Part shown: one piece after another, positions 17,616 through 25,922 of the stretch | Layout: the number at the start of each line of letters is the position of its first letter | How positions within the stretch are numbered: position 1 is the first letter of the stretch | Assembly (NCBI RefSeq): GCF_020400825.1 | Contig: NZ_JAINVH010000003.1 | Span: 1 to 64,000, forward strand | Direction of reading: 5' to 3' | DNA length: 64,000 nucleotides | Origin: Streptomyces sp. HPF1205 | Lineage (GTDB): Bacteria; Actinomycetota; Actinomycetes; Streptomycetales; Streptomycetaceae | Translations under genes and position numbers: made by a program | The notes under the pieces: generated by a model | Databases searched by the model: none | Told to the model about the DNA's origin: nothing | What the model saw: the letters and a program-made list of their open reading frames with translations, nothing else

Positions 17616-18976
17616 GCGCGGTGCCGCGTTACGAGGTCTTCGGGGTGCCCGGCATAGGCGAGGTGCAGCCCGGGGCGGACATCGCCAAGCTGATCGCCGC
17701 CACTGGTGTCGAGCTCGCCGACGGGGACGTGCTGCTGGTCACCTCCAAGATCGTCAGCAAGGCGGAGGGCCGGCTGACGCGCGCGGACGACCGCGAAGCC
17801 GCGATCGACGCGGAGGCGGTGCGCCTGGTCGCCCGCCGCGGCCCCACCCGGATCGTGGAGACCCGCCACGGCTTCGTGATGGCCGCGGCGGGGGTGGACG
17901 CCTCCAACACCCCGGCCGGCACCGTTCTGCTGCTCCCGGAGGACCCCGACGCCTCGGCCCGGCGGATCCGCGAGGGCCTGCGCGAGGCTCTCGGGGTGCG
18001 GGTCGGCGTCCTGGTCACCGACACCTTCGGGCGGCCGTGGCGCGAGGGCCTCACCGACGTGGCGATCGGCGCCGCGGGAGTGCGCGTGCTCGAAGACCTG
18101 AGAGGCGGTCAGGACGCCCACGGCAATCCCCTGAACGCGACCGTGACGGCCACCGCCGACGAACTCGCGGCCGCCGGCGACCTGGTCAAGGGCAAGGCGT
18201 CCGGCATCCCGGTCGCCGTGGTACGGGGGCTCGGCGCACTTGTGCTCGCCGGGGACACGGCCGACGACCAGGTGCCCGACGGCTCGGCCGCCTCCATTGC
18301 CGCGTCCCTTGCCGAGGACCGAGGGGCGCGCCCCTTGGTGCGGGCGGCAACCGACGACATGTTCCGGCTCGGCACCTCGGAAGCGGTGCGTGAGGCCGTG
18401 TCGCTGCGCCGCACCGTACGGGAGTTCACCGCGGAAAGCGTCGACCCGGCGGCCGTGCGCAGGGCCGTCGCGCTCGCCGTGACCGCACCCGCGCCGCACC
18501 ACACCACGCCCTGGCGGTTCGTGCTCGTCGAGTCGGCCGACGTGAAGGAGCAGCTCCTGGACGCCATGCGCGACGCCTGGACGGCGGACCTGCGGGGCGA
18601 CGGGTTCTCCGAGGAGAGCATCGCCAAGCGGCTGCGCCGCGGCGACGTGCTGCGCAAGGCGCCGTACCTGATCGTGCCCTGCCTGGTGACGGAGGGCGCA
18701 CACGCCTACCCCGACCACAGGAGGGGCGCGGCGGAACGCGAGATGTTCGTCGTCGCCATGGGCGCGGGCGTGCAGAACCTCCTGGTCGCCCTGGCCGGCG
18801 AGCAACTGGGCTCGGCATGGGTGTCGTCGACCATGTTCTGCCGGGACGTGGTGCGCGAGGTGCTGGACCTGCCCGCGGACTGGGACCCGATGGGCACGGT
18901 CGCCGTCGGCCGCCCCGCCGCGCCGCCGACACCCCGGCCGGCCCGCGACGCCTCGGCGTTCACAGCCGTGCGCTGA
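17612..18976 (+). CDS. fbiB: Bifunctional F420 biosynthesis protein FbiB
   Basis: A 454-residue fusion. The N-terminal part (about 1-245) is the CofE-type F420-0:gamma-glutamyl ligase, which adds the glutamate tail; [12 protein letters not shown] and [12 protein letters not shown] are visible signatures. The C-terminal part (about 250-454) is a nitroreductase-fold FMN domain starting [10 protein letters not shown], which reduces dehydro-F420-0 in the actinobacterial pathway and affects chain length. This two-domain layout matches mycobacterial FbiB and differs from single-domain archaeal CofE. The GTG start at 17612 overlaps the fbiA stop by four bases. It is the last gene of the F420 pair. 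Confidence 0.95.
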   Translation: MSAVPRYEVFGVPGIGEVQPGADIAKLIAATGVELADGDVLLVTSKIVSKAEGRLTRADDREAAIDAEAVRLVARRGPTRIVETRHGFVMAAAGVDASNTPAGTVLLLPEDPDASARRIREGLREALGVRVGVLVTDTFGRPWREGLTDVAIGAAGVRVLEDLRGGQDAHGNPLNATVTATADELAAAGDLVKGKASGIPVAVVRGLGALVLAGDTADDQVPDGSAASIAASLAEDRGARPLVRAATDDMFRLGTSEAVREAVSLRRTVREFTAESVDPAAVRRAVALAVTAPAPHHTTPWRFVLVESADVKEQLLDAMRDAWTADLRGDGFSEESIAKRLRRGDVLRKAPYLIVPCLVTEGAHAYPDHRRGAAEREMFVVAMGAGVQNLLVALAGEQLGSAWVSSTMFCRDVVREVLDLPADWDPMGTVAVGRPAAPPTPRPARDASAFTAVR

Positions 18977-19006
18977 GCCGCCCGCCGCCAGGACGCGGAT
19001 CCGGAG

Positions 19007-19954
19007 TCAGGCGTACCGGGTCGGCGGGTTCGGCGCCAGGCGCGGTGCCCTGCGCGGGGGCGCCGGGGACCGCAGGCATATCAGACGGGTGGCCCGGTGG
19101 CGCTGGCCCGCATAGGGCGCCAGCAGTTCGAGCATGGTGGCGTCGTCGCTGCGGTGGGCGCCGGTCAGCGCGTAACCGATCAGGTGGGGCAGGTGCAGGT
19201 CGCCGACGGTGACCGCGTCGGGGGCGCCATGGCTGCGCTGGAGGGTCTCGGCGGCCGTCCAGGGCCCGATGCCCGGCACGGTCTGCAGGCGGCGGGCGGC
19301 CTCGGCCGCCTCCAGCGCCGCCAATGTGTCGAGCCTGCCGCCGAGCCGTACCGCGCGCATCACCGTGGACGCCCGCTTGTCGTCGACGCCCGCGCAGTGC
19401 CAGTCCCACGAGGGGATGCGGGCCCAGCCGCGCGCGTCGGGCATGACCCGCATCCTGGGCGCCGGACCGGGCGCCGGCTCACCGTGCTGGAAGAGCAGCA
19501 GCCGCCAGGCGCGGTACGCCTCCTCGGTGGTCACCTTCTGTTCCAGGATCGACGGGATCAGCGACTCCAGGACCAGCCCCGTGCGGGTCAGCCGCAGCCC
19601 CGCGTGGCGCCGATGCGCGGCGTGCACCAGGCGGTGCCGGGGGACGAAGGCGGAGGGGTCGTCGTACGCCCCCAGGAGCCCCGGCAGGGCATCCAGCATC
19701 CAGGCGGCGCCCGGTCCCCAGGCCTGGCCCTCCAACGCCGCCGGGCTGCCGGTGATCCGGAGCGTGGCCGGCCCCTCGGGTGTGCGGCTGGCCCGCCAGA
19801 CCGCCCCGTCGGGCGTGATGCGGAAGGCGGGGTCGCCGCCTCCGCGGCGCAGCGGCATCAGCGTCAGGCGTACGTCCAGCGGGCCGGTGGGCACCCAGGC
19901 GCGGGACACCGCGGGGGCCGTACCGCCGACGCGGCCGGCTGGAATGGGACGCAT
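19007..19954 (-). CDS. DNA-3-methyladenine glycosylase-like protein (HhH-GPD)
   Basis: A 315-residue base-excision repair protein of the helix-hairpin-helix superfamily, AlkA-like. The hairpin LQTVPGIGPWTAAETLQRS (about 235-253) is followed by GAPDAVTVGDLHLPHLIGYAL, where the aspartate of VGDLHL is the expected catalytic residue. The N-terminal 130 residues form the mixed beta domain seen in AlkA-type enzymes. ESLIPSILEQKVTTEEAYRAW is the usual start of the glycosylase domain. It would remove alkylated purines, but the exact substrate is not readable. The start at 19954 is the only good ATG. The gene ends 30 bases from the convergent fbiB stop. Confidence 0.88.
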   Translation of the reverse strand: MRPIPAGRVGGTAPAVSRAWVPTGPLDVRLTLMPLRRGGGDPAFRITPDGAVWRASRTPEGPATLRITGSPAALEGQAWGPGAAWMLDALPGLLGAYDDPSAFVPRHRLVHAAHRRHAGLRLTRTGLVLESLIPSILEQKVTTEEAYRAWRLLLFQHGEPAPGPAPRMRVMPDARGWARIPSWDWHCAGVDDKRASTVMRAVRLGGRLDTLAALEAAEAARRLQTVPGIGPWTAAETLQRSHGAPDAVTVGDLHLPHLIGYALTGAHRSDDATMLELLAPYAGQRHRATRLICLRSPAPPRRAPRLAPNPPTRYA

Positions 19955-19971
19955 CCGGCGAGACTACCCGG

Positions 19972-20011
19972 GCCGGGGGATGCCGGGGCCGCGGCCCCGG
20001 CATCCCCCGGC
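19972..20011. terminator. 40-bp perfect palindrome, terminator of the sugar-nucleotide synthase gene
   Basis: Two 19-bp arms (GCCGGGGGATGCCGGGGCC and its complement) flank the symmetric centre GC, so the whole 40 bp is palindromic. It begins 2 bases beyond the stop codon of the leftward sugar-nucleotide synthase gene (stop 20013) and lies 18 bases before the start of the glycosylase gene. It should form a very stable RNA hairpin or DNA cruciform. Confidence 0.85.
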
Positions 20012-20012
20012 C

Positions 20013-21248
20013 TCACCGGTCCGAGGAGAACCTGATCGCCCCGGACTCGATCCGCGCCCCGCACCACACCCTGGCGCCCGCCGTGAGCTCGTTGTCCGGC
20101 CCCACCACGGCGCCGTCGCCGACCACCACGCCGTCCAGGACGGTACGGGCGCCGATCCGCGCTCCCACCCCCACCAGCGAGTTCTTGACCACCGCTCCCG
20201 GTTCGACCTCGGCTCCCGCCAGCACGGCGCTGCCCTCGACGCGGGCGCCCGAGCCCACCCGGGCGCCCGCGGAGACCGCCGAGCCCCCGGAGAGCTTGGC
20301 GTCCTCGGCGACGGCGGCGCCGTCCAGCACCAGGTACTCCCCGCACCGCCCGGGCACCGCGGGAGAGGGCGCGCGGCCCAGGACGAGGTCCGCCGAGCCC
20401 CGGACGAACGCCTGCGGGGTCCCCAGATCGAGCCAGTACGTGGAGTCGACCATGCCCTGCAGGTGGGCCCCGGCCGCCAGCAGGTCGGGGAACGTCTCGC
20501 GCTCCACCGACACCGGCCGCCCCCCGGGGATCGTGTCGATGACCGAACGCGTGAAGACGTAGGCGCCCGCGTTGATCTGGTCGGTGACGATCTCCTCCGG
20601 CGTCTGGGGCTTCTCCAGGAAGGCGGTGACGCGGCCGGTGGGGTCGGTGGGCACCAGGCCGTAGGCACGCGGGTCGAGGACCCGGGTCAGGTGCAGCGAG
20701 ACGTCGGCGCCGGTGCGTCCGTGGGTCGCGACAAGGGCGCGGATGTCGAGCCCGGTGAGGATGTCGCCGTTGAAGACGAGCACGGGGTCGCCGGGCGCGG
20801 AGTACAGCCTGTGGGCGACATTGCGGATGGCGCCGCCGGTGCCGAGCGGATCGGTCTCGGTGACGTACTCCAGGTGGAGGCCGAGCGCGGAGCCGTCGCC
20901 GAAGTACGGCTCGAAGACCTCCGCCAGATAGGAAGTGGCCATGACGATGTGCCGGATCCCGGCGGCACGGGCGCGCGCGAGCTGGTGGGTGAGGAAGGGC
21001 ACCCCCGCGGCGGGGACCATGGGCTTGGGGGTGTGTACCGTGAGCGGTCGCAGCCTGGTGCCCTTGCCGCCGACGAGCAGGATCGCCTCGGTGGCGGGCC
21101 GGTGCTCCGGCCGTGCGGGGGCCGCGGGGCGGCCCTCCGCCAAGACGCCGTCCTCGTGACGGCCGTCCGCGGGCCGCTGGTCCCGGGCCTCGCGGGCGGG
21201 GAGGCTCTGGGCCGGGAAGCTCAGTGTCGGCAGGCTCTGTGCGCGCAT
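20013..21248 (-). CDS. NDP-sugar synthase (mannose-1-phosphate guanylyltransferase-like)
   Basis: A 411-residue nucleotidyltransferase that should couple a sugar-1-phosphate to NTP, giving an activated sugar such as GDP-mannose. The signature LLVGGKGTRLRPLTVHTPKP spans about 57-76. TDPLGTGGAIRN and FNGDILTGLDI continue the catalytic domain to about 285. The C-terminal 120 residues are hexapeptide repeats of a left-handed beta-helix (SAGARVGSGARVEGSAVLAGAEV). The first 50 residues are a non-conserved Ala/Pro/Arg-rich extension. The ATG at 21248 is the only credible start; it lacks a ribosome binding site, and CACTAT lies 7 bases upstream, so it is probably leaderless. With manA and manB nearby it could complete GDP-mannose synthesis, as manC does elsewhere. 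Confidence 0.88.
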   Translation of the reverse strand: MRAQSLPTLSFPAQSLPAREARDQRPADGRHEDGVLAEGRPAAPARPEHRPATEAILLVGGKGTRLRPLTVHTPKPMVPAAGVPFLTHQLARARAAGIRHIVMATSYLAEVFEPYFGDGSALGLHLEYVTETDPLGTGGAIRNVAHRLYSAPGDPVLVFNGDILTGLDIRALVATHGRTGADVSLHLTRVLDPRAYGLVPTDPTGRVTAFLEKPQTPEEIVTDQINAGAYVFTRSVIDTIPGGRPVSVERETFPDLLAAGAHLQGMVDSTYWLDLGTPQAFVRGSADLVLGRAPSPAVPGRCGEYLVLDGAAVAEDAKLSGGSAVSAGARVGSGARVEGSAVLAGAEVEPGAVVKNSLVGVGARIGARTVLDGVVVGDGAVVGPDNELTAGARVWCGARIESGAIRFSSDR

Positions 21249-21360
21249 GGGGAAGATAGTGGCATAAGCCGTAAAGCGCGCAGAATCCGCGCCTGACGGG
21301 CCGTCGGTCCGCGCGAGCGGCCGCCGCCGTACGCGCGGCGGCCCACGCCCCCGCGCGGAA

Positions 21361-21439
21361 CGGCAGGCGTCCCCGTACGAGGGACGCCTGCCGGCGGCCG
21401 TACGGGGGACGGCCGGTGGTCCCCGTACGAGGGACGGCC
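21361..21439. promoter_or_regulatory. Repeated hairpins in the divergent promoter region
   Basis: A perfect 13-bp stem (CGGCAGGCGTCCC, 21361-21373, with 21381-21393) has the loop CGTACGA. The core GTCCCCGTACGAGGGACG occurs again at 21419-21436, again self-complementary. A third inverted repeat (GGCCGT / ACGGCC) lies at 21396-21414. They sit between the divergent sugar-nucleotide synthase and TIGR03089 genes, and could be paired regulator sites or a transcriptional barrier. Confidence 0.5.
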
Positions 21440-21464
21440 CTGCGCCGCCCGGTAGCCTTTGCGC

Positions 21465-22214
21465 GTGACCTCCACCGCCCGGACTCCCGCGGAACTGCTC
21501 GCCGAGGCACTGCGCGGCGACTTCGCCCGCCCGCTGATCACTTTCTACGACGACGCGACCGGCGAGCGCGTCGAGTTGTCGGTGGCGACGTTCGCCAACT
21601 GGGTCGCCAAGACGGCGAATCTGCTGCAGGACGAACTGGGGGCGCAGCCCGGCGACCGGGTGGCGCTGCTGCTGCCCGCGCACTGGCAGACCGCGGTATG
21701 GCTGCTGGCCGCCTTCTCCACCGGGGCGGTCGCGGTGCCCGGCGGCGATCCGGAGGGCGCCGACCTGGTGGTGAGCGGCCCGGACACCCTGGAGCGGGCA
21801 CGGGCCTGCGGCGGGGAGCGGGTGGCGCTGGCGCTGCGCCCGCTGGGCGGGCGGTTCCCGCAGCCGCCGGCCGGGTTCGCCGACTACGCGGTGGAAGTGC
21901 CGTCGCAGGGCGACCGGTTCGTCCCTTACGCGCCCGTGGGGCCGCAGGCGCCCGCTCTGGAGCTGTCCGGCGAGGTCCTGGACGGCGCCGAAGTGGTGGC
22001 GCGCGCCCGGCGGTCGGCCGCCGCCCTGGGCCTGGAGCGCGGGTCGCGGCTGCTGTCCGGGCTGACGTACGACGGGTGGGACGGCCTGGCGGCGGGTCTG
22101 CTCGCGCCCCTTGCCGCGGACGCCTCCGTCGTCCTGTGCCGCCATCTGGACCGGCTGCCGCCGGAACGGCTGGCCGAGCGGGTCGAGGCGGAGCGCGTCA
22201 CGCACCGGGCCTGA
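21465..22214 (+). CDS. TIGR03089 family protein (AMP-binding-like)
   Basis: A 249-residue actinobacterial protein of family TIGR03089, which resembles the N-terminal part of acyl-CoA/AMP ligases (LITFYDDATGERVELSVATFANWVAKTANLL near 25-55) but lacks the adenylation core motifs. It is therefore probably not a ligase, and the function is unknown. The GTG at 21465 lies 6 bases after TAGCCT and has no Shine-Dalgarno sequence, so the mRNA is probably leaderless; an in-frame TTG at 21459 is the alternative. The gene is usually found between an LCP gene and a sugar-nucleotide gene, as here. Confidence 0.85.
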   Translation: MTSTARTPAELLAEALRGDFARPLITFYDDATGERVELSVATFANWVAKTANLLQDELGAQPGDRVALLLPAHWQTAVWLLAAFSTGAVAVPGGDPEGADLVVSGPDTLERARACGGERVALALRPLGGRFPQPPAGFADYAVEVPSQGDRFVPYAPVGPQAPALELSGEVLDGAEVVARARRSAAALGLERGSRLLSGLTYDGWDGLAAGLLAPLAADASVVLCRHLDRLPPERLAERVEAERVTHRA

Positions 22215-22540
22215 CCCGCGCCGAAGCCCCGCCTGCCCCGCACCTTTCGCCGACGCCTCCCACCGGCGCCTCCTCACCCGGCAACCGCCGCCCGGGCGGC
22301 CGCTCCCCGGCGCCCGCACCGTTCCCGCGGCCCGCCTCCGTCCTGTCGCGCCCCGCCTCGGTTCCGTCGCGCCCCGCCTCGGTCCTGCGCCCCGCCCGCA
22401 CCAATAGCGCCGTGCCGCGGCGAACACCCGTGTTTCCTCGCAGTGTTCAGGCAACCACTTGGCGGATTCGACTGTCTGATCGAGTGCCGGTCGGGCATTC
22501 GGGCCCGGCCGCGCCGGTTACCTCCAGGACGGGCAGCGAC
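22215..22540. other. Intergenic region before the first LCP gene
   Basis: This 326-base stretch contains three imperfect copies of a roughly 21-base unit (GCCTCGGTTCCGTCGCGCCCC and variants) at about 22335-22400 and less GC-rich DNA at 22425-22480 where the promoter of the LCP gene probably lies. The frame of that LCP gene is open through the region, so a longer N-terminus cannot be formally excluded, but it lacks coding character. Confidence 0.5.
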
Positions 22541-23827
22541 GTGACGACGCCAGCAGAGCCTCCGCAGGACGACTCCGCCTCCGAAGCCGCGCCCGCCCCG
22601 GACGAACAGGCGCCGGAACGGCCGCGGCGCCGCTTGCGCTGGCTGCGCGTCCTGGCGCTGTGCACCGCGGTTCTCGTCCTCGTCCTCGCGGGCGGCACCT
22701 GGTACGTCTACCAGAAGCTCAACGGCAACATCACCACCGACACCGCGACCGAGACCGAACTCAAGGCGCATGAGGCGGACCGCCCCACCGAGGGCCCGAC
22801 GAGCGCCGAGAACATCCTGCTCATAGGCTCGGACAACCGCGGCTCCGGCAACGAGGAGTACGGCCCCGACTCGGGTACCCAGCGTTCGGACACCACGATC
22901 CTGCTGCACCTGGCGGCCGACCGCGGCAGCGCCACCGCGGTGAGCATCCCCCGCGACCTGATGGCGCACGTACCCAGTTGCAGGCGGTCCGACGGCTCGA
23001 CCGCCCCGGCCCGCTTCGAGCAGTTCAACTGGGCCTTCGAGCAGGCGGGCCCGGCCTGCACGATCCGGACGGTCGAGAACATGACGGGCGTGCGGATCGA
23101 CCATCACCTGATCGTGGACTTCAAGGGCTTCAAGAACATGGTGAACGCCGTCGACGGCGTGGAGGTCTGCCTCGCCCGCCCGGTGCACGACACCAAGGCG
23201 CACCTCGACCTGCCCGCCGGCCGGCAGAAGCTCGACGGGGAACAGGCGCTGGGCTTCGTCCGCGCCCGCTACAGCATCGGCGACGGCAGCGACACCGGGC
23301 GCATGGACCGCCAGCAGGACTTCCTCGCGTCGCTGCTGAAGAAGGTGCACAGCAACGGGGTGCTGCTCAACCCGCTGAAGCTGTACCCGCTGCTGAACGC
23401 GGCCACCTCCTCGCTGACCGCCGACCCGGGCCTGGACTCCCTGAACGAGCTCTACGGCCTGGCGCACAGCCTCCAGCGCATACCCACCGGCGCGGTGCGC
23501 TTCCTGACCCTGCCGCAGGAGCCGTACACCGCCGACCACAACCGCGACCAACTCCTCCAGCCCGCCGCCGACGAGCTGTTCGCGGCGCTGCGCGACGACC
23601 GGCCGGTGACCGTGTCGGCGCAGGTGACGCCGGAAGGCACCACCACGCCCTCGGCCACACCGACCGGCACCACCAGTAGTACCGGTACTACCGGTGCCAC
23701 TCCTTCCGGTACTCCCACCGGTGCTCCTTCCGGGCCCGCCGCGAACAGCCCTTCGGACACCCCCTCGGCAACACCCACCTATCGCGGTACAACCGCCAAC
23801 CGCGACATCTGCGGCAAAGACAGATGA
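22541..23827 (+). CDS. LCP family protein 1 (wall glycopolymer ligase)
   Basis: A 428-residue LytR-CpsA-Psr protein. After a charged cytoplasmic N-terminus there is one membrane segment (about 34-57, VLALCTAVLVLVLAGGTWYVY). The extracellular LCP domain follows (about 85-330) with SDTTILLHLAADRGSATAVSIPRDL, the NMTGVRIDHHLIVDF core and the arginine-rich FVRARYSIGDGSDTGRMDRQQ. Such enzymes transfer glycopolymers from polyprenyl phosphate to peptidoglycan. The tail is Thr/Ser/Pro-rich (TPTGTTSSTGTTG). Cysteines in VPSC, GPACTIR and VCLAR are shared with the next two paralogues. The GTG at 22541 is the chosen start; its ribosome binding site is weak and an upstream GTG near 22482 is possible. It is first of three tandem LCP genes. 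Confidence 0.88.
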   Translation: MTTPAEPPQDDSASEAAPAPDEQAPERPRRRLRWLRVLALCTAVLVLVLAGGTWYVYQKLNGNITTDTATETELKAHEADRPTEGPTSAENILLIGSDNRGSGNEEYGPDSGTQRSDTTILLHLAADRGSATAVSIPRDLMAHVPSCRRSDGSTAPARFEQFNWAFEQAGPACTIRTVENMTGVRIDHHLIVDFKGFKNMVNAVDGVEVCLARPVHDTKAHLDLPAGRQKLDGEQALGFVRARYSIGDGSDTGRMDRQQDFLASLLKKVHSNGVLLNPLKLYPLLNAATSSLTADPGLDSLNELYGLAHSLQRIPTGAVRFLTLPQEPYTADHNRDQLLQPAADELFAALRDDRPVTVSAQVTPEGTTTPSATPTGTTSSTGTTGATPSGTPTGAPSGPAANSPSDTPSATPTYRGTTANRDICGKDR

Positions 23828-23879
23828 GCTAGTGTGTGCGTCCGGCCGATCCCGGATCGGATGGAGGACCCCAGGGACC

Positions 23880-25718
23880 GTGGACGCGCAAGGCCGTAGC
23901 GACATCGACCCGGCGGACCAGTGGGTGTACGACCCCGCCACGGGCGCCTACCAGTTGCGGCTGGACGGCGGGCAGCCGCCGGCGGCGAGCGTGCCGGCCC
24001 CGTCGGAACCGCGTGACGGCGCCGGAGCGGTGCCACGCGTCCCGGGCAGCCGTACCGCGGAGCCCGGCGGCCCCGGCGGCGGCGCGGGGGAACGGGACGG
24101 CCGTACCGCGACGCCCGGCAGCCGCGTCGGCGCGCGCGCCCAGGCACGCAACCAGCTGCGCGGCGCCCCCGCGCGCTCGCACGGCCGGCGAGCGGCCCGC
24201 GCGAACGCCGCCCGGGCCTCGTCGCCCGCAGGACTGTCCGGGCCGCCGCCCACCAGCCGCCGCAAGGCCAAGCCCAGGATGTCCCGCAAGAAGCGGATCC
24301 TGGCCTGGACGGCGGGCGCGCTGGGCTTCGCGGTGGTCGTGACGGCCGTGGCCGGCTACCTCGTCTACCAGCATTTCAACAACAACATCACCACGGTCGA
24401 CGTGGGCGACGCCGGCAGCAAGGGAGTCACCCACGACGGTCCGATGAACATACTGATCATCGGCACCGACAGCAGGCAGGGCCTGGGCAACAAGTACGGT
24501 GACGCGGGCAGCGTCGGCCACGCGGACACCACGATCCTCCTGCACATCTCGGCCGACCGGACCAACGCGACCGCGCTGAGCATCCCCCGGGACATCGTCA
24601 CCGCGATCCCCGACTGCCCGACCAGGCAGAAGAACGGCGGCATCAAGGTCGTCCCGGGTTCGCCCAAGCACCTGACGTACCCCAAGTTCAACGAGAGCCT
24701 CGGCCAGGACGGGCGCGACCCCGGCTGCACGATGCGGACGGTCAAGCAGCTCACCGGCATCCCGGTGGACCACTTCATGATGGTCGACTTCGAGGCGGTC
24801 AAGACCCTGTCCACGGCCGTCGGCGGCGTCGACGTCTGCCTCACCCGTCCGCTCGTCGACCCCAAGTCGCACCTGAACCTGACGGCGGGTCCGCACAAGA
24901 TCGAGGGCGAGCAGGCGCTGGAGTTCGTACGGACCCGGCACGCGCTGCGCAACCAGAGCGACCTGGATCGGATCAAGCTCCAGCAGGAATTCCTGAGCTC
25001 GATGGTCCGGCAGATGAAGGCCGGCGGCAGCCTGACCAACCCCAAGAAGCTGTGGACGCTGGCGGACGCCGCCACCAAGGCGCTGACCGTGGACACCGCC
25101 ATCGGCAGCGTCAACAAGCTGATCAGCCTGGCGAAGGACCTCAGCGCCGTTGACACCCGGCACATCACCTTCGCCACGCTTCCGGTGATCGACAACCCGA
25201 ACGAGACGAGGCACGTCACCGTCGTGCCCGATCCCACGCGGGCGCCGCAGGTGCTGGCGCTGATCAAGAACGACGTCTCGCTCGCCCAGGCCAGGAAGGC
25301 GGCCGCCAAGCCCGATCCGAGGCTCACCGGGCCGAAGGCCACCCCGCACAACACACGGGTCACCGTGCTCAACGGCAGCGGCGTCTTCGGGGCCGCCCAG
25401 GACATGGTCAACTGGCTGCAGAACGACAAGGGCGTCAACCGCTCGGCGAACGGCGGCAACGCACCGGCGGGCGTGGTGGCGCACACCGTGCTGGACTACG
25501 CGCCCAACCAGGCGGACCAGGCCCGTTCGCTGGCCGCCATGATGGGGCTGCCCGCCTCCGCCCTCCACGAGGGCCGGGTGAAGGCCAAGCCGCTGCAGTA
25601 CATGACCCTCACCCTGGGCAAGGACTACACGAGGCCGGGCGCTCCCATCGCCGACCCGACCACCCTTCCCAAGGACGTGCAGACCCGGCAGGCCGACAAC
25701 ACCGCGTGCGCCGGATAG
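23880..25718 (+). CDS. LCP family protein 2 with C-terminal LytR_C domain
   Basis: A 612-residue LCP protein. The first 135 residues are a disordered Arg/Ala/Gly/Pro-rich cytoplasmic part (starting with a DPADQWVYDPATGAYQLRLDG segment). A membrane helix spans about 143-165. The LCP domain (about 195-430) includes DTTILLHISADRTNATALSIPRDIV, LTGIPVDHFMMVDFEAVK and FVRTRHALRNQSDLDRIKLQQ. A separate LytR_C-type domain follows (about 490-590, TRVTVLNGSGVFGAAQ). The GTG at 23880 has AGGGACC just upstream and GGAGGA slightly further away. It lies 52 bases after LCP 1, probably in one transcript. It would ligate a wall glycopolymer to peptidoglycan; the polymer is unknown. Confidence 0.88.
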   Translation: MDAQGRSDIDPADQWVYDPATGAYQLRLDGGQPPAASVPAPSEPRDGAGAVPRVPGSRTAEPGGPGGGAGERDGRTATPGSRVGARAQARNQLRGAPARSHGRRAARANAARASSPAGLSGPPPTSRRKAKPRMSRKKRILAWTAGALGFAVVVTAVAGYLVYQHFNNNITTVDVGDAGSKGVTHDGPMNILIIGTDSRQGLGNKYGDAGSVGHADTTILLHISADRTNATALSIPRDIVTAIPDCPTRQKNGGIKVVPGSPKHLTYPKFNESLGQDGRDPGCTMRTVKQLTGIPVDHFMMVDFEAVKTLSTAVGGVDVCLTRPLVDPKSHLNLTAGPHKIEGEQALEFVRTRHALRNQSDLDRIKLQQEFLSSMVRQMKAGGSLTNPKKLWTLADAATKALTVDTAIGSVNKLISLAKDLSAVDTRHITFATLPVIDNPNETRHVTVVPDPTRAPQVLALIKNDVSLAQARKAAAKPDPRLTGPKATPHNTRVTVLNGSGVFGAAQDMVNWLQNDKGVNRSANGGNAPAGVVAHTVLDYAPNQADQARSLAAMMGLPASALHEGRVKAKPLQYMTLTLGKDYTRPGAPIADPTTLPKDVQTRQADNTACAG

Positions 25719-25922
25719 CGCTCCCGCCTGCTCCCCCCGCCCGCCCGTTCGGGCCGGTGCCCCGCGCGGCCGGCCGAACGCGGTGATCCCGCGCGGTCAA
25801 GTCGTGATCGAAGAGGTGCAACTCTGTACGCCCGATGACCGTCTTGCACATGGACGGCAATGGACGGCTCCCAGGGACCCGGCCACGACCGACACGGGGA
25901 ACCGACACGGGGAGGGGTACGG

